This document shows positions 17,399 to 27,503 of a DNA stretch of 58,388 nt, piece by piece. Position 1 is the stretch's first letter, and each line of letters starts with the position of its first letter. A program made the translations under genes and the position numbers. Source of the DNA: Enterococcus ureasiticus (GTDB taxonomy: Bacteria > Bacillota > Bacilli > Lactobacillales > Enterococcaceae); assembly GCF_001730285.1 (NCBI RefSeq), contig NZ_MIJZ01000018.1, positions 1-58,388 on the forward strand, read 5' to 3'. Under the pieces are notes generated by a model. It saw only the letters and a list, made by a program, of their open reading frames with translations, ran no database searches and had not been told where the DNA came from.

Positions 17399-19138
17399 AT
17401 GAACGTAGATATGATCATTCAAGATGTTTGGGTTTTCCAAACAGCAACACAATCCTTTATCAAAAAAAATGTCTCTATTAAAGATGGAAAATTTTACTAT
17501 ATCAGTACTACAGAGATGAGTAACTTAACGCCTGAAACAATCATCAAAGCCGAGAATCAGTATATGATTCCCGGCTTGATTGATGCCCATATGCATATTG
17601 AAAGTTCAATGACGACACCGACGATTTTTTCAAAAGCAGTATTGCGTTATGGTGTAACAACGGTCGTGGCAGATGCACATGAAATGGCAAATGTCTTTGG
17701 TTTAGAAGGCTTAGAGGAATTTATGAAAGCAGAAACTGAGTTGGATATTTTTCATGCGATTCCTTCTTCGGTCCCTTCGACTACACCAGAATTAGAAACA
17801 ACTGGCGGTATCATTGGACTTGCCGAAGTGGCAGAATTATTGAAAAATCCTAAGATTGTTTGTCTAGGTGAAGCGATGAATTTTAAAGGAATTGCCTACG
17901 AACCAGAGTCCTTGATCCGACAAATTATCGATTTATGCAAAAAAGAACGGCCGACGATGCCTTTAGAAGGGCATTGTCCAAAGATTTACGAGGAAGAGTT
18001 GGCAGCTTTTTTATTTAGCGGAATCACCTCAGATCATACGCATCAGTTTCCAGAATCGTTAAAAGAAAAAATCGAGGCAGGCGTTTTTATCCAATTCCAA
18101 AATAAATCGATCACGCCTGAAAATATGCACGTTATTATAGAAAATGAGTTTTATGAGTATGCTAGCATCATCACCGATGACGTGATGGCGGATGATTTGC
18201 TCCATGGGCATTTGAACGAGAACTTGAAAAAGGCAGTAAAAGCAGGTTTGCCGATCGAAAAAGCCATTTATATGACAACTTACACACCCGCAAGACGGAT
18301 GGGCTTCTATGATCGTGGGGAAATTGCGCCAGGTCGTACGGCTGATTTCATTTTATTAAATGATTTGGAAGAGTTTACGTTTGATGCTGTTTATAAATCA
18401 GGCAAAAAAGTTTATGAACAAGGAGCAAAAATCGAATATCCTACTGTGATTGAGTCATTTCCAGCTGAGTACAAAAAATCTGTCCACTGCAAACCACTTA
18501 CAGTTTCTGATTTAGTGATCAAAGTAGCAACTGACAAAGAAACTGTTCGCTGTAACGTGATCCAAAAACAAGAAATAGGAACATTCACCGAGCGGATCAC
18601 GAAAGAAATTCCAGTGAAAGATGGGATTTTACAATGGCAAGAAGCGGACTGCGCTTTATTGCTCGTGATGGAAAGATACGGTAAAAATGGTAACATCTCG
18701 ATATCATTGATGGATAAACCAATCAGTGAAAAAGGTGCAATTGCTACAACTTGGGCGCATGATCATCACAATGTAATGGTTATGGGCAATTCGTTAGAAG
18801 ATATTGTACTGGCGCAAAATGAATTAATCGCGATCCAAGGTGGTTACATTGTTGTTTCAAATGGAGAAATTACAGGGAAATGTCCGTTGCCAATAGGCGG
18901 AATCCTCTCACAAGCGCCAATTGAAGAGCTAGGTGGAGACTTACAAAAAGTCCGTGCAAGTATGCAAGCGTTAGGTTACAAAAACATGAATGAAATCATG
19001 TCTTTTTCTACATTATCTCTGCCTGTTTCACCGGCTATCAAGGTGACGGATATGGGGATGATGAATACGAAAACACAAGAATTTTACCCATTGATTTTTC
19101 CAGAAGATGGAGTGTTGTTGAATGAAGACTCTTATTAA
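17399..19138 (+). CDS. ade: Adenine deaminase
   Basis: The 579-residue protein is an amidohydrolase of the bacterial adenine deaminase family, which converts adenine to hypoxanthine and ammonia. The metal site motif is [12 protein letters not shown] (His64, His66, with the diagnostic ESS). Further family segments are [40 protein letters not shown] and the C-terminal GGIVVSNGE-like stretch (here [13 protein letters not shown]). Length is normal. It follows the binding protein by 21 nt and overlaps the next gene by 17 nt, so it is part of the same operon. Adenine could arrive by the importer or come from nucleoside breakdown. Confidence 0.93.
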   Translation: MNVDMIIQDVWVFQTATQSFIKKNVSIKDGKFYYISTTEMSNLTPETIIKAENQYMIPGLIDAHMHIESSMTTPTIFSKAVLRYGVTTVVADAHEMANVFGLEGLEEFMKAETELDIFHAIPSSVPSTTPELETTGGIIGLAEVAELLKNPKIVCLGEAMNFKGIAYEPESLIRQIIDLCKKERPTMPLEGHCPKIYEEELAAFLFSGITSDHTHQFPESLKEKIEAGVFIQFQNKSITPENMHVIIENEFYEYASIITDDVMADDLLHGHLNENLKKAVKAGLPIEKAIYMTTYTPARRMGFYDRGEIAPGRTADFILLNDLEEFTFDAVYKSGKKVYEQGAKIEYPTVIESFPAEYKKSVHCKPLTVSDLVIKVATDKETVRCNVIQKQEIGTFTERITKEIPVKDGILQWQEADCALLLVMERYGKNGNISISLMDKPISEKGAIATTWAHDHHNVMVMGNSLEDIVLAQNELIAIQGGYIVVSNGEITGKCPLPIGGILSQAPIEELGGDLQKVRASMQALGYKNMNEIMSFSTLSLPVSPAIKVTDMGMMNTKTQEFYPLIFPEDGVLLNEDSY

Positions 19139-20441
19139 AAATGTTCATATCCTTTCAATGGATGATTATTTTTCAGAAGTTAAAGATGGATTTGTAATGA
19201 TCGAAGATGATTTAATTACAAAAATTGGGCATGTTTCTGAACTTGTTTCAGCAACTATTCAGGCTGATAAAATAATCGATGGAAAAAACGGATTACTGAT
19301 TCCTGGTCTGATCAATACGCATACACATGCTGGGATGATCCCATTTCGTTCTTTAGGAGATGATGTACCAGATCGACTGCGACGCTTTTTATTTCCTTTA
19401 GAGCAACATATGACAAAAGAATTAGTAAGAGCAAGCAGTAATTATGCGATTGCTGAAATGTTATTGAGTGGTGTGACGACGTTTTGCGATATGTATTATT
19501 TTGAAGACGAGGTCGCAAAAAGTTGTAAGGAAATGGGAATCAGAGCTCTTGTGGGTGAAACGATTATTGATATGCCAACTTGTGACAGTCCAAAACCATC
19601 TGGCGGCTATGAGTATTGCGAAGCCTTTTTAGAAAAATGGCAGAACGATCCATTAGTAACACCGATCATTGCGCCACATGCACCCAATACAAATAATTTG
19701 GAAATACTGGAGAAAATCGTGGCACTTAGCGAAAAATACAATGTACCGATTACGATGCATGTATCTGAAATGGCCTATGAAATTGAAGAGTTTCAAGAAA
19801 AATACAATCAAACACCAATAGAATTTTTACAAACATTAGGGTACTTTAAACGCGATTTTATTTTAGCTCATTGCATTTTAACAACCGAAAACGATTTAGA
19901 TATCCTTGCGGCCTCAAATGGAAAGGCTCGTGTAGCTCATTGTATCGGTGCGAATACAAAATCAGCAAAAGGGGTCGCGCCTGTCAAACAAATGCTTGAA
20001 AAAAATATCGTTGTAGGCCTAGGAACAGATGGGCCAAGCAGCGGCAATACCTTAGACTTGTTTAGCCAAATGCGTCTATTTGCTAATATGCATAAAATGC
20101 ATAATCAGGATCGCGCGCTTTTTCCTGCAAAAGAAATTGTCCGTCTAGCAACAATTGGCGGCGCAGAAACATTAGGTTTAGCAAATCAAGTAGGGTCGAT
20201 CGAAATCGGAAAAAAAGCAGATTTAACCTTGATCGAAACCGAGTCAGTAAATATGTTTCCCATTTTTGATCCATATTCAGCCATTGTCTATTCAGCTAAT
20301 GCCGGTAATGTAGATTCAGTTTGGGTAAATGGTCGCCAACTAGTTAGTAGGAAAAAAATGGTCGGACAAGAGTTGAAAAAAATTAAAGAATCGTTATATA
20401 GTGAGATGGAGAATTTTGTTGTACAAGCAAAAAAATTATAA
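19122..20441 (+). CDS. Amidohydrolase, MTA/SAH or 5'-deoxyadenosine deaminase-like
   Basis: The 439-residue protein belongs to the TrzA/MtaD branch of the amidohydrolase superfamily. Metal ligands are visible: His67 and His69 (NTHTH), His213 with Glu216 (HVSE), His250 (LAHC) and Asp303 (GTDGPSS). His186 in APHAPN is a typical substrate-site residue. Members deaminate methylthioadenosine, S-adenosylhomocysteine, 5'-deoxyadenosine or related amino-heterocycles. Next to adenine deaminase, an adenosine-like substrate is likely. The start overlaps ade by 17 nt. A terminator follows directly. Confidence 0.82.
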   Translation: MKTLIKNVHILSMDDYFSEVKDGFVMIEDDLITKIGHVSELVSATIQADKIIDGKNGLLIPGLINTHTHAGMIPFRSLGDDVPDRLRRFLFPLEQHMTKELVRASSNYAIAEMLLSGVTTFCDMYYFEDEVAKSCKEMGIRALVGETIIDMPTCDSPKPSGGYEYCEAFLEKWQNDPLVTPIIAPHAPNTNNLEILEKIVALSEKYNVPITMHVSEMAYEIEEFQEKYNQTPIEFLQTLGYFKRDFILAHCILTTENDLDILAASNGKARVAHCIGANTKSAKGVAPVKQMLEKNIVVGLGTDGPSSGNTLDLFSQMRLFANMHKMHNQDRALFPAKEIVRLATIGGAETLGLANQVGSIEIGKKADLTLIETESVNMFPIFDPYSAIVYSANAGNVDSVWVNGRQLVSRKKMVGQELKKIKESLYSEMENFVVQAKKL

Positions 20442-20444
20442 AAA

Positions 20445-20485
20445 AATAAGATTCCAATCCCCAAATTATGGATTGGAATCTTATT
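20445..20485. terminator. Terminator between amidohydrolase and the LPXTG gene
   Basis: AATAAGATTCCAATCC pairs perfectly with GGATTGGAATCTTATT around a nine-base loop. The T-run is weak, but the hairpin lies between convergent genes. Confidence 0.75.
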
Positions 20486-20544
20486 ATATACTCTTTCTAA
20501 ATTTAGAGGAGGCTTTTTTTCGTATAGAATAGTCGTTTTACAAA

Positions 20545-23500
20545 CTATTGATTCTTAACACGTCTCTTAATTAGTACATAGATACTAACAAACAAAGTGA
20601 GTAAGCCTGATATAAATAGTGATTGAGAGTTTTTATTTCCTGTATTAGGTAATTTAGTTGCTGCATTTTTACTGTTGATGGTTGCTTTTTCTCTAGTTAT
20701 TAAAGAAGAAGTGCTTTCTTTAGTTTGTTCATCGTTCTTATCAACGGTTGCAGTTGCTGGATTTTTTTGATCTTTAATGAATGTTCCTTTTTTGTATTGT
20801 GAACCAATAGTGTCTAGGCGTTCTGTTTTAATTTTATTTAGGGAATCCAGATCAGTTGCCCCATCAATCGCATTTTTCGCTTTAGTAGCTTCTTGATCAA
20901 CAGCCGCTTTTTGCGCCGTTTTTTCAGCAGCAGTCAAAGAATTATCGGCATCGATTGCATCTTTTGTTTCTTGAGCTTTTTTATCAATCGCATCTTTTGC
21001 AGCAGATTTTTGATCTTCAAGAGAAGTTCCAGGTTTGTGTTGAGCACCAATAGAATCTAGACCCTCTTTTTCAATTTGTTTCAAAGAATTCAGATCAGTT
21101 GTCCCCGTAAGGGCATCTTTTGCTTTAGTAGCTTCTTGATCAACAGCATTCTTTTGCGCCGTTTTTTCAGCAGCAGTCAAAGAGCTATCGGCATCAATCG
21201 CATCTTTTGTTTCTTTTGCTTTGTTGTCAATGGCATCTTTCGCTGTCGTTTTTTGATCTTCAAGGGAAGTTCCAGGTTTGTGCTGAGCACCAATAGAATC
21301 TAGACCCTCTTTTTCGATTTGTTTCAAAGAATCAGTATCTTTGGCGTCATTGATTGCATCTTTCGCTTTAGTAGCTTCTTGGTCAACAGCATTTTTTTGC
21401 GCCGTTTTTTCAGCAGCAGTCAAAGAGCTATCGGCATCAATCGCATCTTTTGTTTCTTGAGCTTTTGTATCAATCACATCTTTGACCGTCGTTTTTTGAT
21501 CTTCAAGAGAAGTTCCAGGTTTGTGCTGAGCACCAATAGAATCTAGACCCTCTTTTTCGATTTGCTTCAAAGAATCAGTATCTTTGGTATCGGTGATCGC
21601 ATCTTTCGCTTTGGTAGCTTCTTGGTCAACAGCATTTTTTTGCGCTGTTTTTTCAGCAGAAGTCAAAGAGTTATCGGCATCAATTGCATCTTTTGTTTCT
21701 TGAGCTTTTGTATCAATCACATCTTTGGCCGTCGTTTTTTGATCTTCAAGAGAAGTTCCAGGTTTGTGCTGAGCACCAATAGAATCTAGACCTTCTTTTT
21801 CGATTTGCTTCAAAGAATCTGCATCTTTGGCATCGTTGATCGCATCTTTCGCTTTAGTAGCTTCTTGATCCACGGCATTTTTTTGTGCCGTTTTTTCAGC
21901 AGAAGTCAAAGAGTTATCGGCATCAATCGCGTCTTTTGTTTCTTGAGCTTTTGTATCAAGTGCATCTTTCGCTGTCGTTTTTTGATCTTCAAGAGAAGTT
22001 CCGGGTTTATGTTGAGCGCCAATAGAATCTAGACCGTCTTTTTCAATTTGCTTCAAAGAATCCGTATCTTTTGCATTGTTGATCGTATCTTTCGCTTTGG
22101 TAGCTTCTTGATCCACGGCATTTTTTTGCGCTGTTTTTTCAGCAGAAGTCAAAGAGTTATCGGCATCGATCGCATCTTTTGTTTCTTGAGCTTTTGTATC
22201 AAGTGCATCTTTCGCTGTCGTTTTTTGATCTTCAAGAGAAGTTCCAGGTTTATGTTGAGCGCCAATAGAATCTAGACCGTCTTTTTCAATTTGCTTCAAA
22301 GAATCCGTATTTTTGGCATCGTTGATCGCGTCTTTTGCTTTAGTAGCTTCTTGATCAACAGCATTTTTTTGCGCCGTTTTTTCAGCAGCAGTCAAAGAGT
22401 TATCGGCATCGATCGCATCTTTTGTTTCTTGAGCTTTTGTATCAAGTACATCTTTCGCTGTCGTTTTTTGATCTTCAAGAGAAGTTCCAGGTTTGTGCTG
22501 AGCACCAATAGAATCTAGACCTTCTGTTTCAATTTGTTTCAAAGAATCCGTATCTTTGGCATCGTTGATCGCATCTTTTGCCTTAGTAGCTTCTTGATCC
22601 ACGGCATTTTTTTGCGCCGTTTTTTCAGCAGAAGTCAAAGAGTTATCAGCATCAATCGCATCTTTTGTTTCTTTTGCTTTGTTGTCAATGGCATCTTTTG
22701 CCGTCGTTTTTTGATCTTCAAGAGAAGTTCCGGGTTTGTGCTGAGCACCAATAGTTTCTAAGCTTTCTGTTTCGATTTGCTTCAAAGAATCCAGATCAGT
22801 TGCCCCGTTAATTGCATCTTTTGCCTTAGTAGCTTCTTGATCAACAGCATTTTTTTGCGCTGTTTTTTCAGCAGAAGTCAAAGAGTTATCGGCGTCAATT
22901 GCGTCTTTTGTTTCTTGAGCTTTTGTATCAATGGCATCTTTGGCAGTCGTTTTTTGATCTTCAAGAGAAGTTCCAGGTTTGTGCTGAGCGCCAATAGTTT
23001 CTAAGCTTTCTGTTTCGATTTGCTTCAAAGAATCCAGATCGGTTGCTCCGTTAATTGCATCTTTTGCTTTAGTAGCTTCTTGATCAACAGCATCTTTTTG
23101 CATCGCTTTTTCAGCAGAAGTCAAAGAGCTATCGGTGTCAATTGCGTCTTTTGTTTCTTGAGCTTTTTTATTGATTGCATCAATCGCTTCACTCTTGAAT
23201 GAAGGCAAATCATTTTGATTTATTTCTGCTCGTGAAGGTAGTGCAATATAAGGACCAGTAGAATAGTAAAGTTTTCCTTCACCTGTTGTACCAATCCCGC
23301 CACGGAAAAATAGCTTCACACTCATGTTGTGACCAGCTGTTTCAAAAGAACGATCACTCAGCCAACGCCCAAGTTGTGTACTTTTTGAAAACTTAACTAC
23401 AAAATCATTAGGAGAATCACCTGCAGAAACAGAATATGTAGACTCATAATTTATGATTGTATCTTCTTCAACTAAAGAATTGTCATATAACAATCCGATC

Positions 23501-24012
23501 TTGTATATCTTATTAGGGGTGAAAACACCTGCTGCTCCAGGATTGATTGTGATTACCATAGAATAATAATCTGGATCATCAGCTAAGGGAACAGAATCTA
23601 ATAAAATTGAAGATACTTTAGCATAGGCCGATTCTGTAGGATTAGAGTCATCTACTACATCACGTGGATAAGGGTCAGTTTCTGTTAACAACCTAATTGC
23701 TGTACTATTAGAACTATGTTCATCATTATCAGTATTGGAATTATGCAAATCGGTGGTAGTATCAGTAGTGTGTGTGGCAGTTTCGGTATTGGAACTAAAT
23801 GAATCTGTGTCGACAGTAGAATTAAGTGGACCAGTGTCCATAGTAGTAGGTGAATCAGCGTCAGCAACTGAACTTGAATCATTCGAACTAGTTTCGCTAC
23901 TTGAATCAACCTCTAAGTTGTTTTGAATAGGCTCATCTGCAAGTGCAATGTTTGGACTAAATTGTAGTGCAAGGCTACATAGTAGCATAATAGGTAAAAT
24001 TTTTGGTTTCAT
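20545..24012 (-). CDS. Large LPXTG surface protein with DUF1542-like tandem repeats
   Basis: The 1155-residue protein has a signal peptide (residues 1-26, ending NIALA), a Ser/Thr/Asp-rich region, a non-repeated domain (about 110-270), and nine near-identical 81-residue repeats plus a degenerate tenth. Each repeat contains GAQHKPGTSLEDQK and KAQETKDAIDADNSLTSAEK. It ends with LPNTG, a hydrophobic helix and a KRR tail, so sortase would anchor it to the wall. The repeats resemble the DUF1542 helical rods of staphylococcal adhesins and probably form a stalk. The start is the second ATG (24012): AAGGAG lies six bases upstream, while it touches the ATG at 24018. It is monocistronic. Confidence 0.88.
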   Translation of the reverse strand: MKPKILPIMLLCSLALQFSPNIALADEPIQNNLEVDSSSETSSNDSSSVADADSPTTMDTGPLNSTVDTDSFSSNTETATHTTDTTTDLHNSNTDNDEHSSNSTAIRLLTETDPYPRDVVDDSNPTESAYAKVSSILLDSVPLADDPDYYSMVITINPGAAGVFTPNKIYKIGLLYDNSLVEEDTIINYESTYSVSAGDSPNDFVVKFSKSTQLGRWLSDRSFETAGHNMSVKLFFRGGIGTTGEGKLYYSTGPYIALPSRAEINQNDLPSFKSEAIDAINKKAQETKDAIDTDSSLTSAEKAMQKDAVDQEATKAKDAINGATDLDSLKQIETESLETIGAQHKPGTSLEDQKTTAKDAIDTKAQETKDAIDADNSLTSAEKTAQKNAVDQEATKAKDAINGATDLDSLKQIETESLETIGAQHKPGTSLEDQKTTAKDAIDNKAKETKDAIDADNSLTSAEKTAQKNAVDQEATKAKDAINDAKDTDSLKQIETEGLDSIGAQHKPGTSLEDQKTTAKDVLDTKAQETKDAIDADNSLTAAEKTAQKNAVDQEATKAKDAINDAKNTDSLKQIEKDGLDSIGAQHKPGTSLEDQKTTAKDALDTKAQETKDAIDADNSLTSAEKTAQKNAVDQEATKAKDTINNAKDTDSLKQIEKDGLDSIGAQHKPGTSLEDQKTTAKDALDTKAQETKDAIDADNSLTSAEKTAQKNAVDQEATKAKDAINDAKDADSLKQIEKEGLDSIGAQHKPGTSLEDQKTTAKDVIDTKAQETKDAIDADNSLTSAEKTAQKNAVDQEATKAKDAITDTKDTDSLKQIEKEGLDSIGAQHKPGTSLEDQKTTVKDVIDTKAQETKDAIDADSSLTAAEKTAQKNAVDQEATKAKDAINDAKDTDSLKQIEKEGLDSIGAQHKPGTSLEDQKTTAKDAIDNKAKETKDAIDADSSLTAAEKTAQKNAVDQEATKAKDALTGTTDLNSLKQIEKEGLDSIGAQHKPGTSLEDQKSAAKDAIDKKAQETKDAIDADNSLTAAEKTAQKAAVDQEATKAKNAIDGATDLDSLNKIKTERLDTIGSQYKKGTFIKDQKNPATATVDKNDEQTKESTSSLITREKATINSKNAATKLPNTGNKNSQSLFISGLLTLFVSIYVLIKRRVKNQ
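20840..23190 (-). repeat. 243-bp tandem coding repeats of the LPXTG gene
   Basis: The coding sequence repeats every 243 bp, nine times with few changes and once more in degenerate form at the 3' end of the gene. Several neighbouring units differ by only a handful of bases, so copy number can change by recombination. The terminal units (near 20800-21100 and 22780-23190) are the most diverged. Confidence 0.92.
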
Positions 24013-24411
24013 AGACATCTCCTTAAATATTCGTAGTTGTGAACTTGTTGCAAATTTATATTAGCATGGATTTTATTAAACGAATAAAAGTTTTTGTTTT
24101 TTTGTTATATTTTAACTATTCCTTAAAAGAAAAAAGATATTTATATTATATTAGAATAATATTTCAAATATAATACGATTGTTATTAAATAGTAACCTTA
24201 AATTATCAGATAACTCATACGATGCTTGATGAACCATTATAGGCATTAATAATCAAAAATAATCATTAATGTTGATTTAATAGGGTGAATCGAGTGTTTT
24301 TATAATGTTGAATTTGAAAACCGTCTAATTCATTCTGAATATTTAATGTAGATAGACATCTAACCTATTTGTGAATTTGTTATCTAATGTTCAAGTGTTA
24401 AAAAAATTTGA
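24013..24411. other. AT-rich gap upstream of the LPXTG gene
   Basis: About 400 nt without a plausible gene. It should hold the promoter of the leftward surface protein gene. A TATAAT is readable on the minus strand at 24150-24145 but has no matching -35. I see no RNA gene or mobile element. Confidence 0.5.
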
Positions 24412-24456
24412 AATTAAAAAGGTTGTATAAAACGATTATCGCTTTATACAACCTGT
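24412..24456 (-). terminator. Terminator of the DAO-family oxidoreductase gene
   Basis: Read on the minus strand, AGGTTGTATAAA pairs with TTTATACAACCT and is followed by TTTTTAATTT. It lies 44 nt past the oxidoreductase stop. Confidence 0.82.
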
Positions 24457-24499
24457 GTTATTTTATTTTTCAGGAAATATCAATTTAGTTTGAACTTTT

Positions 24500-25603
24500 T
24501 TATTTAGATAAGTAAGTTTCGATCGGCTTTTGATAATTGTCCCAATCGTTGTTGTCCTCATTGAAATACTCAGCTAAAAGAAAGCCAATATATGGACCAG
24601 TTGTCAAGCCGGAAGAACCTAATCCGCTAGCGACAACTGCAGTAGGCTCATTCGGCAAATAATTGAAGAAAGGAGCGAAATCGGATGTATAGGCGCGTGT
24701 CCCTACACGAAAAGTAGCTGAATACTTTTCAAAAAAAGCTGATTCAGATAGAAAAGGGACTGATTTTTGCTTGAGCAAAGAAAAAGCATCTTGTGTCGGA
24801 GTTAAATCAAAGCCGCCATCATTTTCATGTGTTGCACCAATTAAAATTTTCCCATTCTCAAAAGGAATCAAATCACTTTCTCCATCTAACATTGCAACAG
24901 GCCAACTCCCACTCGCTTTAAAGGGTGTTTCAAAAGCCAATAATTGTCCCTTTTGAGCTCTAATATCGGTTGTATAACCAAGAGATTCTAATAATGAAGG
25001 TAAGCCAGGTCCAGCGCATATCGCTACTGCGTCAAAATATTCTATTTCATCAAGTGTTTGAATGAGCCATGTATCATTTATTCGGTCAAGCTGAACTGAA
25101 CCAGTTTTTAGTGAGATGCTTTTTTTAGCTGCACGTGTTCTTAAGGTTTCTAAGTAACTAGCACCGTCTAATTTTCCGCCACCTGTGATAAATAAGGCGG
25201 GTGTCGCTTTTAATAAAGGTAGTTTTTCTGTGACTTGCTCCGCAGTCAATAATTGTATCTCTCCAATTTCAGGAGCGGACTGTTTTCGTTCTTCTGCAAG
25301 TTGCATAAGAGGAGCAAGTTCACCATCTTTTCGAAGGATTAGAGTACCAGTTTGTTGATAAACATTATTTGGTAGAGAAAAGTCCTGTACTAATTTAGGG
25401 TAAAATGCGGCGCCATCTTTTGCTAGTTGGTACCATTTTTTGTTGCGGCGTTTTGAAAGCCACGGTGAGATGATGCCGGCGCTAGCTTTAGTGGCTTGCC
25501 CAACAGGATTATCATAAACTGTTACACTATATTTTGTTAAATCAATGTAGTTGGCTAAGGTCAAACCGATAATCCCGCCACCTATGATCGCTAATTTTTT
25601 CAT
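24500..25603 (-). CDS. FAD-dependent oxidoreductase, DAO (D-amino acid/glycine oxidase) family
   Basis: The 367-residue protein opens with the dinucleotide-binding motif AIIGGGIIGLTLANY. ASAGIISPW after the first fold is typical of the DAO family, which oxidises amine groups of D-amino acids, glycine or sarcosine with FAD. The C-terminal FAD site reads VASGLGSSGLTTGPYIGFLLAEYF. No partner gene is linked, and the substrate cannot be told from sequence. The ATG at 25603 has AAAAGGAG upstream. It is divergent from the OppA-like gene, 225 nt away. Confidence 0.85.
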   Translation of the reverse strand: MKKLAIIGGGIIGLTLANYIDLTKYSVTVYDNPVGQATKASAGIISPWLSKRRNKKWYQLAKDGAAFYPKLVQDFSLPNNVYQQTGTLILRKDGELAPLMQLAEERKQSAPEIGEIQLLTAEQVTEKLPLLKATPALFITGGGKLDGASYLETLRTRAAKKSISLKTGSVQLDRINDTWLIQTLDEIEYFDAVAICAGPGLPSLLESLGYTTDIRAQKGQLLAFETPFKASGSWPVAMLDGESDLIPFENGKILIGATHENDGGFDLTPTQDAFSLLKQKSVPFLSESAFFEKYSATFRVGTRAYTSDFAPFFNYLPNEPTAVVASGLGSSGLTTGPYIGFLLAEYFNEDNNDWDNYQKPIETYLSK

Positions 25604-25828
25604 GAGTAACTCCTTTTAGATCCTTATAAAATCAAGTAATTCATTTTCACATAAGTTTGTAGAGGATGCAAGAAATTTTGAAGACTAAGGGGCTAGAGAT
25701 TATTTTCGGAAAAATAAAATTTGGTAAAAGAATAACATGATTTTAATGAGAAAACGCTTATTTTTTATGGTATGATAATGAGTGTTATATTTTTGAAAAT
25801 AAATGTCGATCATGTAGGAGGTTACTAA

Positions 25829-27475
25829 ATGAGAAATACAAGATTAGGGTATTTACTAGCTGCAGCAAGCTGTATTATTTTGCTTGGAGGATGTGGTTCT
25901 GGTAAAGAAAAGACTGACGAAACGAGTGAAAAATCAGCAAACAACGGACAAACATTTTCAGTTGTTGCAAAACAAGAAATTCCATCGATCGATGCATCTG
26001 TCACAAATGATGTTGTTGGTTGGGGTGTTCTGAAAAATACGGGTGAAGGGTTATTCCGTGCAGATAAAGCAGGAAAATTAGTTCCAGCAGGTGCGGCAGA
26101 AATGCCAAAAGTCAGTGAAGATGGTTTGACTTATACGTTTAAATTACGCGAAGATGCGGTTTGGTCAAATGGTGATCCTGTTATTGCAAAAGATTATGTG
26201 TATGGTTGGCAACGGACTGTTGAACCAAAAACTGCATCAGAAGTGGCTTACCTATTTGAATCAATCAAAAATTATCAGGCAATCATGGACGGAAAAACAC
26301 CGGCAGAGGAATTAGGTATAAAAGCATTGAGCGATCATGAATTAGAAGTGACGCTTGAATCACCTGTACCATATATGGAATCTTTATTGTCTTTACCACC
26401 GTTTTTCCCACAAAATGAAAAAATCATCAACAAAAGTGGTGAAAAATATGCCAGCTCAAGTGAGCATATGGTTTACAATGGACCGTTCGTATTAAGTGAT
26501 TTTGAAGGGGCAGGAACAGATACAAAATGGGCATATGTAAAAAATGAGAAGTATTGGGATCAAGCCAATGTTACGATGGAGAAAATCAATTTTGATGTCG
26601 TAAAAGAAGATGCGACAGCTTTAAATCTATTTCAAGATGGTCAAACAGATGACATTGTTGTGACGGGGGAACTAGCTCAGCAAATGGTAGATGATCCAGC
26701 CTTTTTCTCACAAGATATGTCAAATGCGACCTATGTGGAATATAATCAAACAAAAAAAGAATTCCAAAATGAGAATCTTAGAAAAGCCATTTCTTACGCA
26801 TTAGATCGTCAAACTTTAGTAGACCAAGTTTTAGGAGACGGGTCGATCGCAGCAACTGGCTTAGTGCCGAAAAACATGTCATTTAACCCTGAAACAGAAG
26901 CTGATTTTGTGAAAGATTCTGGTAATCATTTGAAGTATGATCCAGAAAAAGCCAAAGAATATTGGACTAAAGCAAAAACAGAACTAGGAATCGACACTTT
27001 AAAAATCAATTTGCTTTCGTCAGATGCCGATTCTGCCAAAAAAGTGGTAGAATACATGCAAGGTGCAATTCAGGGAACCTTGAAAGGTGTGACAGTCGAT
27101 GTTTCGTCAGTACCACTTTCTGTTCGTTTGGAACGTGGCAATAAAGGCGATTTTGATATGATTTTAGTGGGCTGGGGTGCAGAATACAACGATCCTAGTG
27201 TATTCCTAGAATTATTTGCATCAGATAATATCAATAATAGTGGTAAATATACCAACAAAGAATTTGATAAATATTTGAAAGCTTCTGCTACAACGAATGC
27301 AGGTGATCCAAAAGCTCGTTGGAATGATTTGATTGAAGCGGAAAGTGTTTTAATGGATACGATGGGTGTTTGCCCGGTTTATCAAAAAGCTGAAGCGCAT
27401 TTGCGTAATCCAAAAGTCAAAGGTATATTGCCATCTGGTCCGGAATATGATTATAAATGGACATCCATTGAATAG
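25829..27475 (+). CDS. OppA-like peptide-binding lipoprotein
   Basis: The 548-residue protein has a lipoprotein signal with LLGGC (Cys22). The mature region is a family 5 solute-binding protein: LREDAVWSNGDPVIAKDYVYGWQR near the start, ISYALDRQTLVDQVLGDGS in the middle and YNDPSVFLELFASDN toward the end. It would bind oligopeptides for an Opp-type transporter, but no permease or ATPase is adjacent, so it must use one encoded elsewhere or act as a receptor. The ribosome site TAGGAGG lies seven bases before the ATG. It is followed after 28 nt by a C45-type hydrolase. Confidence 0.9.
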   Translation: MRNTRLGYLLAAASCIILLGGCGSGKEKTDETSEKSANNGQTFSVVAKQEIPSIDASVTNDVVGWGVLKNTGEGLFRADKAGKLVPAGAAEMPKVSEDGLTYTFKLREDAVWSNGDPVIAKDYVYGWQRTVEPKTASEVAYLFESIKNYQAIMDGKTPAEELGIKALSDHELEVTLESPVPYMESLLSLPPFFPQNEKIINKSGEKYASSSEHMVYNGPFVLSDFEGAGTDTKWAYVKNEKYWDQANVTMEKINFDVVKEDATALNLFQDGQTDDIVVTGELAQQMVDDPAFFSQDMSNATYVEYNQTKKEFQNENLRKAISYALDRQTLVDQVLGDGSIAATGLVPKNMSFNPETEADFVKDSGNHLKYDPEKAKEYWTKAKTELGIDTLKINLLSSDADSAKKVVEYMQGAIQGTLKGVTVDVSSVPLSVRLERGNKGDFDMILVGWGAEYNDPSVFLELFASDNINNSGKYTNKEFDKYLKASATTNAGDPKARWNDLIEAESVLMDTMGVCPVYQKAEAHLRNPKVKGILPSGPEYDYKWTSIE

Positions 27476-27503
27476 TAACTGAACGTAGAAAAGGTGGGAT
27501 TAG

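Noticed and set aside
21076-23202. A series of ~75-residue plus-strand reading frames at 243-nt intervals
   Set aside because: They are antisense shadows of the coding repeats of the LPXTG gene: same period, no ribosome sites, low-complexity Phe/Ser/Arg-rich products.
25748-25763. CcpA cre site before the OppA-like gene
   Set aside because: GAGAAAACGCTTATT has the central ACGC but at least three mismatches to the cre consensus.
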